DNA of 44,037 bases, from assembly GCA_947564735.1 (NCBI GenBank), contig CANOEC010000033.1, positions 1-44,037 of the forward strand, read 5' to 3'. Below the pieces are notes generated by a model, which ran no database searches, was not told where the DNA came from, and was given only the letters and a program-made list of their open reading frames with translations. The translations under genes were made by a program, and so were the position numbers. This DNA is from an uncultured Lachnospiraceae bacterium (lineage in GTDB: Bacteria > Bacillota > Clostridia > Lachnospirales > Lachnospiraceae). Of the stretch, positions 16,967-26,165 are shown in pieces (position 1 is the first letter of the stretch; each line of letters opens with the position of its first letter).

Positions 16967-17890
16967 ATGAAATATTTACAGAAAGAAGAATATAGCGAAC
17001 TTAGAAAAAAATACGCTGTCATCATCGGCTGGGGCGCCGGCATTGAATTTCAAAAATATTACGATCATAATATGCTGTGCTTTGACCATATGATAGATGG
17101 AGCAGGCAGAAACATCGGGAAGGTAATCAATGGCATCGCCATTGAGGGGGTGGAAGCTGTTGCAAAATATAAAGATACGGATTCTGTTCTTGTTATCATT
17201 TATCCAAATATAGAGCAGGAGATTACAATGCAGGTGTCGGCGCTTTTGCCGCAGGCGGATACGATTGTGGCGCGGTTACTAGACATAGAAGGCAGGAAAA
17301 GGACATATGCTTCTAATAGTGAAGACATGATAATGCTTGAGTACATGTTGTCCCGGTATACTGATTTTTCATACATAGACATTGGTGTATGCCATCCGGT
17401 AGTTAGAAATAATACATATCTTTTTTACGAAAAAGGATTTACGAACGGTGTATTGGTTGAACCCAATATAGAAATGTGCCGTATGGCAGCAGAGTATCGT
17501 CCGCAAAACAGAGTCGTGAATTTTGGTGCGGCTCCGGTGCCTACGGATGAGGAACTGACATACTATTATGACCCTCATCACCCGGGTTTGAACACTTTTC
17601 TGCAGGATGTGGCAGCGCAAAGAGGGATGGAACAGAATGTTAGGAAAGTTCCGATGAAAGATATCAATACCATCATTGCCGAGAATTTTGAGACATATCC
17701 CAACGTGCTCGACCTTGATACAGAGGGGATGGATTATGAGCTACTGACGCATCTTGATTTTGCAAAATATCCGATTGATGCAATTTGTGTGGAAAATGTA
17801 GAAGGAGGCAGGATTGGCAAATTGTTGCTAGAAAAGAAATATAAACTTTTAGACACAACTGAGGAAAATGAGATTTATGTTCGCGGGTAA
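16967..17890 (+). CDS. Rossmann-like module fused to an FkbM-type methyltransferase
   Basis: ATG 16967 is chosen because CGGAG and CGGAAG lie just upstream; a TTG at 16928 would add 13 residues without a good site. The module comes first: YAVIIGWGAGIEFQKYY, MIDGAGRNIGKVING, then SVLVIIYPNIEQEITM. The methyltransferase part starts near residue 120 with FSYIDIGVCHPVVRNNTYLF, then GVLVEPNIEMC, VNFGAAPVP, NVLDLDTEGMDYELL and AICVENVEG. The D-x-[ED]-G-x-[DE] motif and the order of segments fit the FkbM family. These enzymes typically O-methylate sugars or polyketides. The stretch GRNIGK recurs as GRNIGR in the next gene, so these two module copies are close relatives. Confidence 0.83.
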   Translation: MKYLQKEEYSELRKKYAVIIGWGAGIEFQKYYDHNMLCFDHMIDGAGRNIGKVINGIAIEGVEAVAKYKDTDSVLVIIYPNIEQEITMQVSALLPQADTIVARLLDIEGRKRTYASNSEDMIMLEYMLSRYTDFSYIDIGVCHPVVRNNTYLFYEKGFTNGVLVEPNIEMCRMAAEYRPQNRVVNFGAAPVPTDEELTYYYDPHHPGLNTFLQDVAAQRGMEQNVRKVPMKDINTIIAENFETYPNVLDLDTEGMDYELLTHLDFAKYPIDAICVENVEGGRIGKLLLEKKYKLLDTTEENEIYVRG

Positions 17891-17921
17891 ATGAATCTAT
17901 TTGCAGGCAGGGAGTATTGAC

Positions 17922-19475
17922 ATGGCATTAAAAAAACTCACAAAAGAAAATATCGGTGAGCTAGCGGGGAAGCAGATTTGTCTTTTTGAGAAATCTGTTT
18001 CTTATTTGGGTGAATTATGCGAGCGGTATCCTGTATTAGACAAAGTATCTTTTGTGGTGGATACGAATGGGCGTAATATAGGCAGGTTTGTATTTCAGCA
18101 TAAGAGTCTGGAAGTATTTGATTTGCAGTATCTGCAACAGGTTGACGTTCGTCAGACCGTCATCGTGATTACCAGTGATTATTACAGGGAAGCTTATGAG
18201 AAGATAAAGACTGTCCTTGCCGAACGGGCAGAGGATGCGGATATTTACTATTTTGCCAATCGGGAGACAGAGTACGAGGAGGTGTACCGTGCGTATTACG
18301 AAGACTATTCACTGCAAAATATGATTGTTTTCCGAAGCGGACCGCATGCTTCTTCTTATGTGAAAGGCATGGATTTTGCGGACAATGCAAGGGCATTGTA
18401 TGAGTATGCATTGCGGATAGGGTTAAACCGCCGCTATGAATTGGTGTGGCTGGTGAAGAATCCGGCGGAATTTGCACAGTATAAAGAGATAGAGAATGTC
18501 AGTTTTCTATCCTATGACTGGTCGGTTTCGGAAAAGAAAGCAGAGAGGGATGTTTATTATCGGGCTCTGTGTCTGGCGAAGTACCTATTTTTTACGGACG
18601 CCTATGGGTTTGCAAGAAATTGCAGAAAAGACCAGACAAGGGTTCAGCTCTGGCATGGCTGTGGCTTTAAAACAAGAGTGAATTTCGTGCGTTGTGAGGA
18701 GCGTTATGAGTATACAACAGTGATTAGCGACTTGTATGCTGATATTCACGCTGACATATACGGACTGAGAAGAAATCAGGTTCTTGTGACGGGATATGCC
18801 AAAGAGGATTGGCTTTTTCATCCTGAGAAGGCAGATATGCGAAAGCTTCGGATACCGAAAGCCAAGCAGTATCTATTCTGGCTTCCCACATTTCGCTCTA
18901 CTGAGCGGAAATTGGCACAGCTAAATGAATATGAATTGGCATCGGAAACGGGACTGCCCATTGTCAATACGCGTGAAAAAATGAAGCGGCTGAATGAAAT
19001 TTTGCGGGAAAAGGATATGATATTGCTGGTGAAACTGCATCCTTTTCAAAACAGGGAGACAGTGCATTGCGAGGACTGCAGCCATATCATATTGCTTGAA
19101 AATGAAGACCTTTTCCAGTACGACATTCCGATTAACCGTCTGCTTGGATGGGCGGATGCATTGATTAGTGACTACTCATCTGCTGCGGTGGATTATATGC
19201 TTCTGGACAGACCGATAGCGTTTATGCTGGAGGATGTGGAGGAGTACGAGCAGAGCAGAGGATTTGTTTTTGACAATATCAGGGACTGGCTTCCGGGCAG
19301 GGAGATATTTACATTTGAGGATGTTTGTGCCTTTGTAGAAGAGACGGCTAATCACTACGATGCAACTGCGGAGAAAAGGCAAAGGCTGACAGGCAGGATG
19401 CATAATTATCACGATGACCAGAGCTGTAGGAGAATATTGGAAGCGCTTGGAATCTGTCCGGCGGATAAAATCTAA
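17922..19475 (+). CDS. Rossmann-like module fused to a CDP-glycerol glycerophosphotransferase-like enzyme
   Basis: ATG 17922 is preferred over TTG 17901 because GCAGGGAG at 17906-17913 gives a normal spacing. Residues 10-115 are the recurrent module in diverged form (ICLFEKSVSYLGELC, FVVDTNGRNIGR, TVIVITSDYYREAYE); the glycine loop is lost. The rest matches the TagB/TagF family: YELVWLVKNPAEF, VQLWHGCGFKTR, VLVTGYAKEDWLF, LFWLPTFRST, LVKLHPFQNRE, and DALISDYSSAAVDYMLLDRP. Such enzymes polymerise glycerol phosphate or ribitol phosphate from the CDP-linked donor onto a wall polymer. The TarI/TarJ-like genes 2.5 kb downstream suggest a pentitol donor. It closes the glycan cluster. Confidence 0.87.
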   Translation: MALKKLTKENIGELAGKQICLFEKSVSYLGELCERYPVLDKVSFVVDTNGRNIGRFVFQHKSLEVFDLQYLQQVDVRQTVIVITSDYYREAYEKIKTVLAERAEDADIYYFANRETEYEEVYRAYYEDYSLQNMIVFRSGPHASSYVKGMDFADNARALYEYALRIGLNRRYELVWLVKNPAEFAQYKEIENVSFLSYDWSVSEKKAERDVYYRALCLAKYLFFTDAYGFARNCRKDQTRVQLWHGCGFKTRVNFVRCEERYEYTTVISDLYADIHADIYGLRRNQVLVTGYAKEDWLFHPEKADMRKLRIPKAKQYLFWLPTFRSTERKLAQLNEYELASETGLPIVNTREKMKRLNEILREKDMILLVKLHPFQNRETVHCEDCSHIILLENEDLFQYDIPINRLLGWADALISDYSSAAVDYMLLDRPIAFMLEDVEEYEQSRGFVFDNIRDWLPGREIFTFEDVCAFVEETANHYDATAEKRQRLTGRMHNYHDDQSCRRILEALGICPADKI

Positions 19476-19488
19476 AGAAACGAAGGAT

Positions 19489-19506
19489 GCTGATTGGATT
19501 ATCAGC
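19489..19506 (+). terminator. Weak hairpin after the glycan cluster
   Basis: GCTGAT and ATCAGC pair over 6 bp around a 6-nt loop and are followed by CATTTTGG. The stem is short and the T-run interrupted, so termination would be partial at best. It is the only hairpin I see between the glycan cluster and the next gene. Confidence 0.25.
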
Positions 19507-19553
19507 CATTTTGGATAGGGAGTTTGCGAAATGTTCCACTCACAAAGTCTACA

Positions 19554-19582
19554 TTGTATTTCGACAGTTCATCGCCTATAAT
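19554..19582 (+). promoter_or_regulatory. Possible promoter upstream of the AAA ATPase gene
   Basis: TTGTAT at 19554-19559 and a perfect TATAAT at 19577-19582 are 17 bp apart. The -35 box matches only three of six consensus bases, so the call rests mainly on the -10 box and spacing. Confidence 0.4.
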
Positions 19583-19634
19583 ATATAAATAACAGCAGGT
19601 AGATGGTAGAATTGTAAAGTATTCGGAAGGGCAG

Positions 19635-21233
19635 ATGAAAATGAAGCGCAGGTTTAATATAACAGGTGCATGTAATCCGCAAAGACATTATATGGTGAGA
19701 CTTGATGACCGCTTGAAAAAGATTAAGGAAGACTATATAGATGAGGGCAGTTATTTTGTGATTAACAGAGGCAGGCAGTATGGAAAAACCACGACACTGG
19801 CTGCTTTGGAGACATATTTAAAGGATGATTATGCTGTTTTAGCACTTGATTTTCAAGAAATCGGTGCGGAGGATTTTGCAGATGCGTCGGCATTTGCGAG
19901 AGTCTTTTCTGCAATGGTGATTGAAGCGCTTGAAATTGCGCAACCCAGTATTAGCGGCAGGATACCAGAGTCTTTGCGCAATTTAGCAGAGAATCCTGCG
20001 CTGGGAAGTCTAAAGGATTTGTTTACAAGTTTGAGTAAAATGTGTACCAATGTGCCGAAACCAATTGTGCTGATGATTGATGAGGTGGACAGTGCATCTA
20101 ACAATCAAGTGTTTATTGATTTTCTTGCGCAGTTAAGAGGATACTATTTGGCAAGAGAGAAGAAGGCTATTTTCCATTCTGTGATTCTTGCAGGCGTTTA
20201 TGATATTAAAAATCTAAAATTAAAACTGCGATCTGACGAAGAGCATAAGTATAACAGTCCATGGAATATTGCGACGAAGTTCAATATTGATATGAGTTTT
20301 TCCATGGGACAGATTGCTGCCATGCTGGAAGAATATGAAGCTGATCATCATGTTGGAATGGATATTGACACAATAGCAGAGGAAATTTATCGGTATACTT
20401 CCGGGTATCCGTATCTGGTGTCTGCTATATGCAAGATGCTGGATGAAGAGCTGCCGGGGAACACATGGCTGGAGAATCCGGTGGATATATGGTCTGAAAA
20501 GGGAGTTGCGGAAGCAGTGAAACATATATTAGTTGAACAAGCGCCCTTTTTTGAAAGTATGATTCGCCAGTTAGAAGAATATCCGGAAATGAAGCAGTTG
20601 CTAAATGCGGTTTTATTTCAAGGGAAAAGGGTGTCATACAATCCGGACTTGCCGGCGGTTAGCCTTGCGTCAATGTTTGGCTATATTATCAATGGTAAGG
20701 GGAGTATACAGGTAGCTAACCGTATTTTTGAGATGCGCCTGTATAATTTGTTCTTGGCGGAGGAGGAACTTACGAACATGCTTTATGATAAAGCACAGGG
20801 TAATAAGTTTCAGTTTCTTAGCGATGGTCGGTTGAATATGGATCTGGTTATAGAAAAATTCGTATTATATTTTCGGGATATTTACGGAGAGCAAGATGAC
20901 AAGTTTTTGGAAGAGCAGGGGAGAAAATTGTTTCTCTTGTATTTAAAACCCATTATTAACGGTATCGGGAATTATTATATTGAAGCACAGACAAGAGATG
21001 CGAGACGAACGGATGTAATTGTTGATTATTTAGGGGAGCAGTTTATTATTGAGCTGAAAGTATGGTACGGGAACGAATATAATAAGAGGGGCGAAAAACA
21101 ACTTGCAGAGTATTTGGACTATTATCATAAGGACAGAGGGTATATGATTAGTTTTAATTTTAATAAAAGCAAGAAGACTGGCATACAGGAGATTTGCATA
21201 GGAACCAAAACAATTATTGAAGCGGTTATATAA
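19635..21233 (+). CDS. AAA family ATPase with C-terminal PD-(D/E)XK nuclease-like domain
   Basis: The 532-residue protein has an ATPase domain at its N terminus. FVINRGRQYGKTTTLAAL contains the family-type Walker A (G46 to T52), and PIVLMIDEVDSASNN near residue 145 is Walker B. The C-terminal part contains R-R-T-D460-V-I-V-D464, then F-I-I-E473-L-K475, matching the D...ExK core of PD-(D/E)XK nucleases (PDDEXK_9-like). Proteins of this architecture are abundant and patchily distributed in gut Firmicutes and Bacteroidetes; their biological role is not established. It has no evident link to glycan synthesis and sits between the glycan cluster and the CDP-pentitol genes, perhaps as a later insertion. 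No terminal repeats were found. Confidence 0.85.
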   Translation: MKMKRRFNITGACNPQRHYMVRLDDRLKKIKEDYIDEGSYFVINRGRQYGKTTTLAALETYLKDDYAVLALDFQEIGAEDFADASAFARVFSAMVIEALEIAQPSISGRIPESLRNLAENPALGSLKDLFTSLSKMCTNVPKPIVLMIDEVDSASNNQVFIDFLAQLRGYYLAREKKAIFHSVILAGVYDIKNLKLKLRSDEEHKYNSPWNIATKFNIDMSFSMGQIAAMLEEYEADHHVGMDIDTIAEEIYRYTSGYPYLVSAICKMLDEELPGNTWLENPVDIWSEKGVAEAVKHILVEQAPFFESMIRQLEEYPEMKQLLNAVLFQGKRVSYNPDLPAVSLASMFGYIINGKGSIQVANRIFEMRLYNLFLAEEELTNMLYDKAQGNKFQFLSDGRLNMDLVIEKFVLYFRDIYGEQDDKFLEEQGRKLFLLYLKPIINGIGNYYIEAQTRDARRTDVIVDYLGEQFIIELKVWYGNEYNKRGEKQLAEYLDYYHKDRGYMISFNFNKSKKTGIQEICIGTKTIIEAVI

Positions 21234-21291
21234 GAAAACAAGAACATAAGTCAGACCCCTCCAACTATCACGAAAGCACAGGTGAACGCAA

Positions 21292-21954
21292 ATGAACTTT
21301 GAATTAATGGCATCCATGATGTGTGCCAATTACGGCAATCTGGAAAAGGAAGTACGGGATTTGGAAAAGGGAGGAATCGACTCTTTTCATATTGATATTA
21401 TGGACGGGCGGTATGTGCCCAACTTTGCCATGTCGTTAAATGATATGGCATATATTGCTTCGGCGACCAAGAAACCGTTGGACGTGCATTTGATGGTGGA
21501 GCATCCGAATCATACGGTGGAGCTTTTTACGAATCGGCTGCGTAGGGGCGATACGATATACATACATCCGGAGGCGGAATATCATCCCTCCACTACGTTA
21601 CAGAAGATTATCAATGCCGGAATGATTCCGGGGATTGCGATCAATCCCGGCACCAGTGTGGAGACCGTCATGGAAATGCTGCGGATTGTCAAGAAGGTGT
21701 TGGTGATGACCGTCAATCCGGGCAATGCCGGGCAGATGTTTATGCCCTATGTGGGGGAGAAAATCAACAGGCTATTGGCATTAAAAGAGAAGATGGATTT
21801 TAAAATCTATTGGGACGGCGCCTGCGGGGCGGACAAGATTATGACCTATGCGCCGAAGGGAATCGACGGGTTTGTACTGGGGACGACACTTCTGTTCGGG
21901 AAAGAAAAGCCTTACGGGGAAACACTGGCGGATATCAGAAGAGTGAAATTCTAA
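21292..21954 (+). CDS. Ribulose-phosphate 3-epimerase-like protein
   Basis: This 220-residue TIM-barrel protein has the D-ribulose-5-phosphate 3-epimerase motifs in order: ASMMCANYGNL, FHIDIMDGRYVPNFAMS with the metal ligands H and D, DVHLMVEHP with the third ligand, GIAINPGTSVE, VMTVNPGNAGQMFM and KIYWDGACGADKI. In typical Rpe the last metal-binding motif is VDGG; here it is WDGACG, with the Asp kept but the context altered. It also reads MSLNDMAYI where Rpe usually has G-x3-V-x-x-I. This points to a divergent subfamily, perhaps using another pentulose phosphate. It starts 58 bp after the ATPase gene with AGGTGA upstream and is followed 15 bp later by a cytidylyltransferase. Confidence 0.82.
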   Translation: MNFELMASMMCANYGNLEKEVRDLEKGGIDSFHIDIMDGRYVPNFAMSLNDMAYIASATKKPLDVHLMVEHPNHTVELFTNRLRRGDTIYIHPEAEYHPSTTLQKIINAGMIPGIAINPGTSVETVMEMLRIVKKVLVMTVNPGNAGQMFMPYVGEKINRLLALKEKMDFKIYWDGACGADKIMTYAPKGIDGFVLGTTLLFGKEKPYGETLADIRRVKF

Positions 21955-21969
21955 ACGAGGGGTGATAAG

Positions 21970-22716
21970 TTGAACATAGCGTTGATTCTTGCTGGGGGAA
22001 CGGGAACACGAATCGGTTCCGATATTCCCAAGCAATATATTTTGGTAAACCATAAAATGATTATCACGCACTGTCTGCAAGTGTTTGGAACGCACCCGCA
22101 GATTGACGCAGTCCAGATTGTTGCCAATCCGCAGTGGCATGAGGAAATCAGCGGACAGATGCCCAAGTGCGTGGCGGAGAAGTTCAGAGGCTTTTCTAAG
22201 CCGGGGACGAACAGGCAGCTTTCGATTTATCATGGACTGCAGGACATGATGCGCTATGCCAAAGAGACGGATACGGTCATCATACATGATGCGGCAAGAC
22301 CGTTGGTTTCCGCAGCAATGCTTTCTGCCTGTGTGGATTCCTGCAAAGAGCATGATGGCGTCATGCCGGTGCTGCCGATGAAAGACACGGTATATCTGGG
22401 GGACGGCGGAAAAATCGTTTCTCTTCTGGAACGGGAGAAGATATATGCCGGACAGGCGCCGGAGGCATTTTTACTGGGAAAATACTATGAGGCGAACAAA
22501 GCGCTTATGCCGGAGCGGATTGCGCAGATAAACGGTTCCACGGAACCGGCGGTGTTAGCGGGAATGGATATTGCAATGATTCCGGGTGACGAAGAAAATT
22601 TCAAGATTACGACACAGACGGATTTGGAACGGTTTAGGCGAATGCTGAATGATACATGGGCAGGTGATGAAAATGAAAGCATATGTGTTAGAGGGGATAG
22701 GGCAGTTAACGTATAA
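21970..22716 (+). CDS. IspD/TarI-family cytidylyltransferase, probably making a CDP-pentitol
   Basis: The protein has 248 residues from a TTG start, behind AGGGGTGA at 21958-21965. IALILAGGTGTRIGSDIPKQ near the N terminus is the CTP-binding loop of this family, and DTVIIHDAARPLV near residue 100 is its second signature. EREKIYAGQAPEAFLLG and NGSTEPAVLAGMDI follow. Family members are IspD (isoprenoid pathway) and TarI/Bcs1-like ribitol-5-phosphate cytidylyltransferases. Coupling to a dehydrogenase that overlaps its 3' end by 44 bp argues for the TarI role. A different pentitol phosphate such as arabinitol or xylitol phosphate is possible. Confidence 0.82.
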   Translation: MNIALILAGGTGTRIGSDIPKQYILVNHKMIITHCLQVFGTHPQIDAVQIVANPQWHEEISGQMPKCVAEKFRGFSKPGTNRQLSIYHGLQDMMRYAKETDTVIIHDAARPLVSAAMLSACVDSCKEHDGVMPVLPMKDTVYLGDGGKIVSLLEREKIYAGQAPEAFLLGKYYEANKALMPERIAQINGSTEPAVLAGMDIAMIPGDEENFKITTQTDLERFRRMLNDTWAGDENESICVRGDRAVNV

Positions 22717-23716
22717 AGAGCTTCCGACACCGCAGCTTCGGGAAAATGAGGTGCTGGTGGAGGTAGTGAATGCGGGAATCTGCGGCTCTGACATTCCGCG
22801 GATTTTTAAGACCGGCACCTATCATTTTCCGACGATTCCCGGACATGAATTTGCAGGCATTGTCCGTGAAACCGGGTCGAAAGAGAACAGTCATTTCCTT
22901 GGCAGACGTGTGGGCGTCTTTCCGCTGATACCTTGTATGGAATGTGAACAGTGCAGGCAGAAAGCATATGAGATGTGCCAAGCATATGGTTATCTGGGTT
23001 CCAGAACGGACGGCGGATTTGCAGAGTATGTGGCGGTTCCCGTCTGGAATCTGATTGCGCTTCCGGATGGCGTAGGATTTGAGGATGCGGCGATGTTAGA
23101 GCCGGCATGCGTCGCCTTACATGCAATCCGGCAGGCAGACATGGAGAATGTGAAATCGGCGGCAGTATACGGATGCGGAACGATAGGGATGCTGGTCATC
23201 CAATGGCTTGTATCGCTGGGGATTCCAGATATATATGCGGTCGGCACCCGGAAAGAGCAGCAGGAGTTGTTGGCTGAATTTTTGGACTGCCGTTTTTGCA
23301 ACTGTCATATGGAAAATCCGGTTGACTTTGTGATGGAGCAGACAAAGAATACGGGTGCGGATATTGTGTTTGAATGTGTGGGCGTAGCGGACAGCATCAG
23401 CAATGCAGTCATGTCCGTAAAAGCAGGCGGGCAGGTTGTGCTTGTCGGAAATCCGGCGGGGGACATTACACTCGATAAGCAGGTATATTGGAAGATTTTG
23501 CGCAGACAGCTTCAGATATACGGAACTTGGAATTCTTCTTTTACAAAAGAGGCGGAAGATGACTGGCATACGGCGCTCAAGGCGCTGCAGGAGGGAACAA
23601 TCAGTCCGGCGAAGCAGATTACGCACAGATTTCCGTTTGAGCGGCTGGGCGATGGACTGCAGGCGATGCAGGATAAGGAATGTTTTACCAATAAAGTGAT
23701 GATTTGTAAAGCATAA
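22673..23716 (+). CDS. Zinc-dependent alcohol dehydrogenase (MDR family), TarJ- or polyol-phosphate-dehydrogenase-like
   Basis: ATG 22673 is chosen because the family normally starts at MKAYVLE and AGGTGA lies at 22662-22667; the frame overlaps the cytidylyltransferase by 44 bp. NAGICGSDIPR contains the catalytic zinc ligand C37, and IPGHEFAG contains H58-E59. The structural zinc cysteines C88, C91, C94 and C102 are all present. AAVYGCGTIGMLVIQW is the NAD(P)-binding glycine motif. By family the closest picture is a medium-chain polyol-phosphate dehydrogenase. In this setting it probably reduces a pentulose 5-phosphate to the pentitol phosphate consumed by the cytidylyltransferase, as TarJ does with ribulose 5-phosphate. 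The substrate is inferred. Confidence 0.82.
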   Translation: MKAYVLEGIGQLTYKELPTPQLRENEVLVEVVNAGICGSDIPRIFKTGTYHFPTIPGHEFAGIVRETGSKENSHFLGRRVGVFPLIPCMECEQCRQKAYEMCQAYGYLGSRTDGGFAEYVAVPVWNLIALPDGVGFEDAAMLEPACVALHAIRQADMENVKSAAVYGCGTIGMLVIQWLVSLGIPDIYAVGTRKEQQELLAEFLDCRFCNCHMENPVDFVMEQTKNTGADIVFECVGVADSISNAVMSVKAGGQVVLVGNPAGDITLDKQVYWKILRRQLQIYGTWNSSFTKEAEDDWHTALKALQEGTISPAKQITHRFPFERLGDGLQAMQDKECFTNKVMICKA

Positions 23717-23719
23717 ATA

Positions 23720-23784
23720 AAAATACACCTTCAAGGTGACTGGAAAGTTTCAGGAGACAGACCAGATAGATGAAGGTGTATTTT
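23720..23784 (+). terminator. Long-stem terminator-like inverted repeat with a B12-box-like loop
   Basis: AAAATACACCTTCA at 23720-23733 pairs perfectly over 14 bp with TGAAGGTGTATTTT at 23771-23784, starting 4 bp after the dehydrogenase stop codon. The A-run and T-run at the ends fit a bidirectional intrinsic terminator. The 37-nt loop is large and contains a CTGG/CCAG helix, AGGTG next to the left arm, and CAGGAGAC at 23751-23758, a string also found in the B12 box of cobalamin riboswitches. The conserved riboswitch core is absent, so termination is the main call. Confidence 0.6.
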
Positions 23785-23898
23785 GCTTCTAGGTATGTAC
23801 AAGCACACTTAAAAACAAATGTAGTATAGCATATATTTGTAGAAAATGAAAGAAATAAATGATTATTTTTACATTATTTTTTTGCATAATCTCCCCAC

Positions 23899-23927
23899 TT
23901 GCAACTTTCCCAAATTTGTTATATGAT
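23899..23927 (+). promoter_or_regulatory. Promoter upstream of the DUF6106-like gene
   Basis: TTGCAA at 23899-23904 and TATGAT at 23922-23927 are 17 bp apart; they match four and five of six consensus bases. The start of transcription would be near 23935, about 115 nt before the ATG. The whole gap 23717-24048 (332 bp) holds only this promoter and the preceding long inverted repeat; I see no gene in it. Confidence 0.55.
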
Positions 23928-24048
23928 AATCCTATATTTCGTGAGGGGCTGTCCCTAAAGCCTGTCGCTGCATAGGACAATAGGACAGATTCGATAAAAG
24001 AAACCCATGAGGCGCCGGAAGAGCCGGAGGCTTCGGAACGGAGGAAAA

Positions 24049-24543
24049 ATGAGTGAGACATATGTAGAATGTCTGGTGGCAAGAAAACCCTTGGCAATTC
24101 TGACTTTTCTGAAAATGCTGCTGATTATGCTGACGGTGGTTTTCGTAGTGATTGGCGTTGTGTTTATACCGGGACTGCTGGTTGCAATTGTTACGGGCGT
24201 CGGGGCGTATTTTGCAACGATGAATGCAAATGTAGAGTATGAATACCTCTATCTGGACAAAGAAATCAGCGTCGATAAGGTTATGGCGAAGAGTAAAAGA
24301 AAGAAAGCGGGTGCGTTTTCCTTAGAGCAGATGGAGATTTTTGCGCCGCTTAATTCCCACAGACTGGATTCCTATAAGAACCGTGATTTAAAGACATTGG
24401 ATTACAGTTCGGGGATTGCTGCGCAGCCGGAGAGAAGATACATGATGGTATGGAATGGCAATACCAAGATTATTCTGGAGCCTAATGCAGAAATGATTAA
24501 GGCTGTCCAGAGCGTTGCGCCGCGTAAGGTGTTTACGGATTAA
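24049..24543 (+). CDS. Small membrane protein, DUF6106-like
   Basis: ATG 24049 with GGAGG at 24040-24044 gives 164 residues; an upstream in-frame ATG at 24007 would add a basic stretch without a clear site. The start MSETYVECLVARKP matches my recollection of the DUF6106 family, which is common in Lachnospiraceae. Two adjoining hydrophobic segments span about residues 17-60 (FLKMLLIMLTVVFVVIGVVF and a glycine-rich continuation). The soluble remainder contains YEYLYLDKEISVDKVMAKSK and YMMVWNGNTKIILEPNAEMI. The function is unknown. It appears monocistronic, between a promoter and a terminator. Confidence 0.75.
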   Translation: MSETYVECLVARKPLAILTFLKMLLIMLTVVFVVIGVVFIPGLLVAIVTGVGAYFATMNANVEYEYLYLDKEISVDKVMAKSKRKKAGAFSLEQMEIFAPLNSHRLDSYKNRDLKTLDYSSGIAAQPERRYMMVWNGNTKIILEPNAEMIKAVQSVAPRKVFTD

Positions 24544-24565
24544 AGAATAGTAGCGTATGAAAAGT

Positions 24566-26151
<1,586 letters not shown>

Positions 26152-26165
26152 GAAGGGATTTTTCA

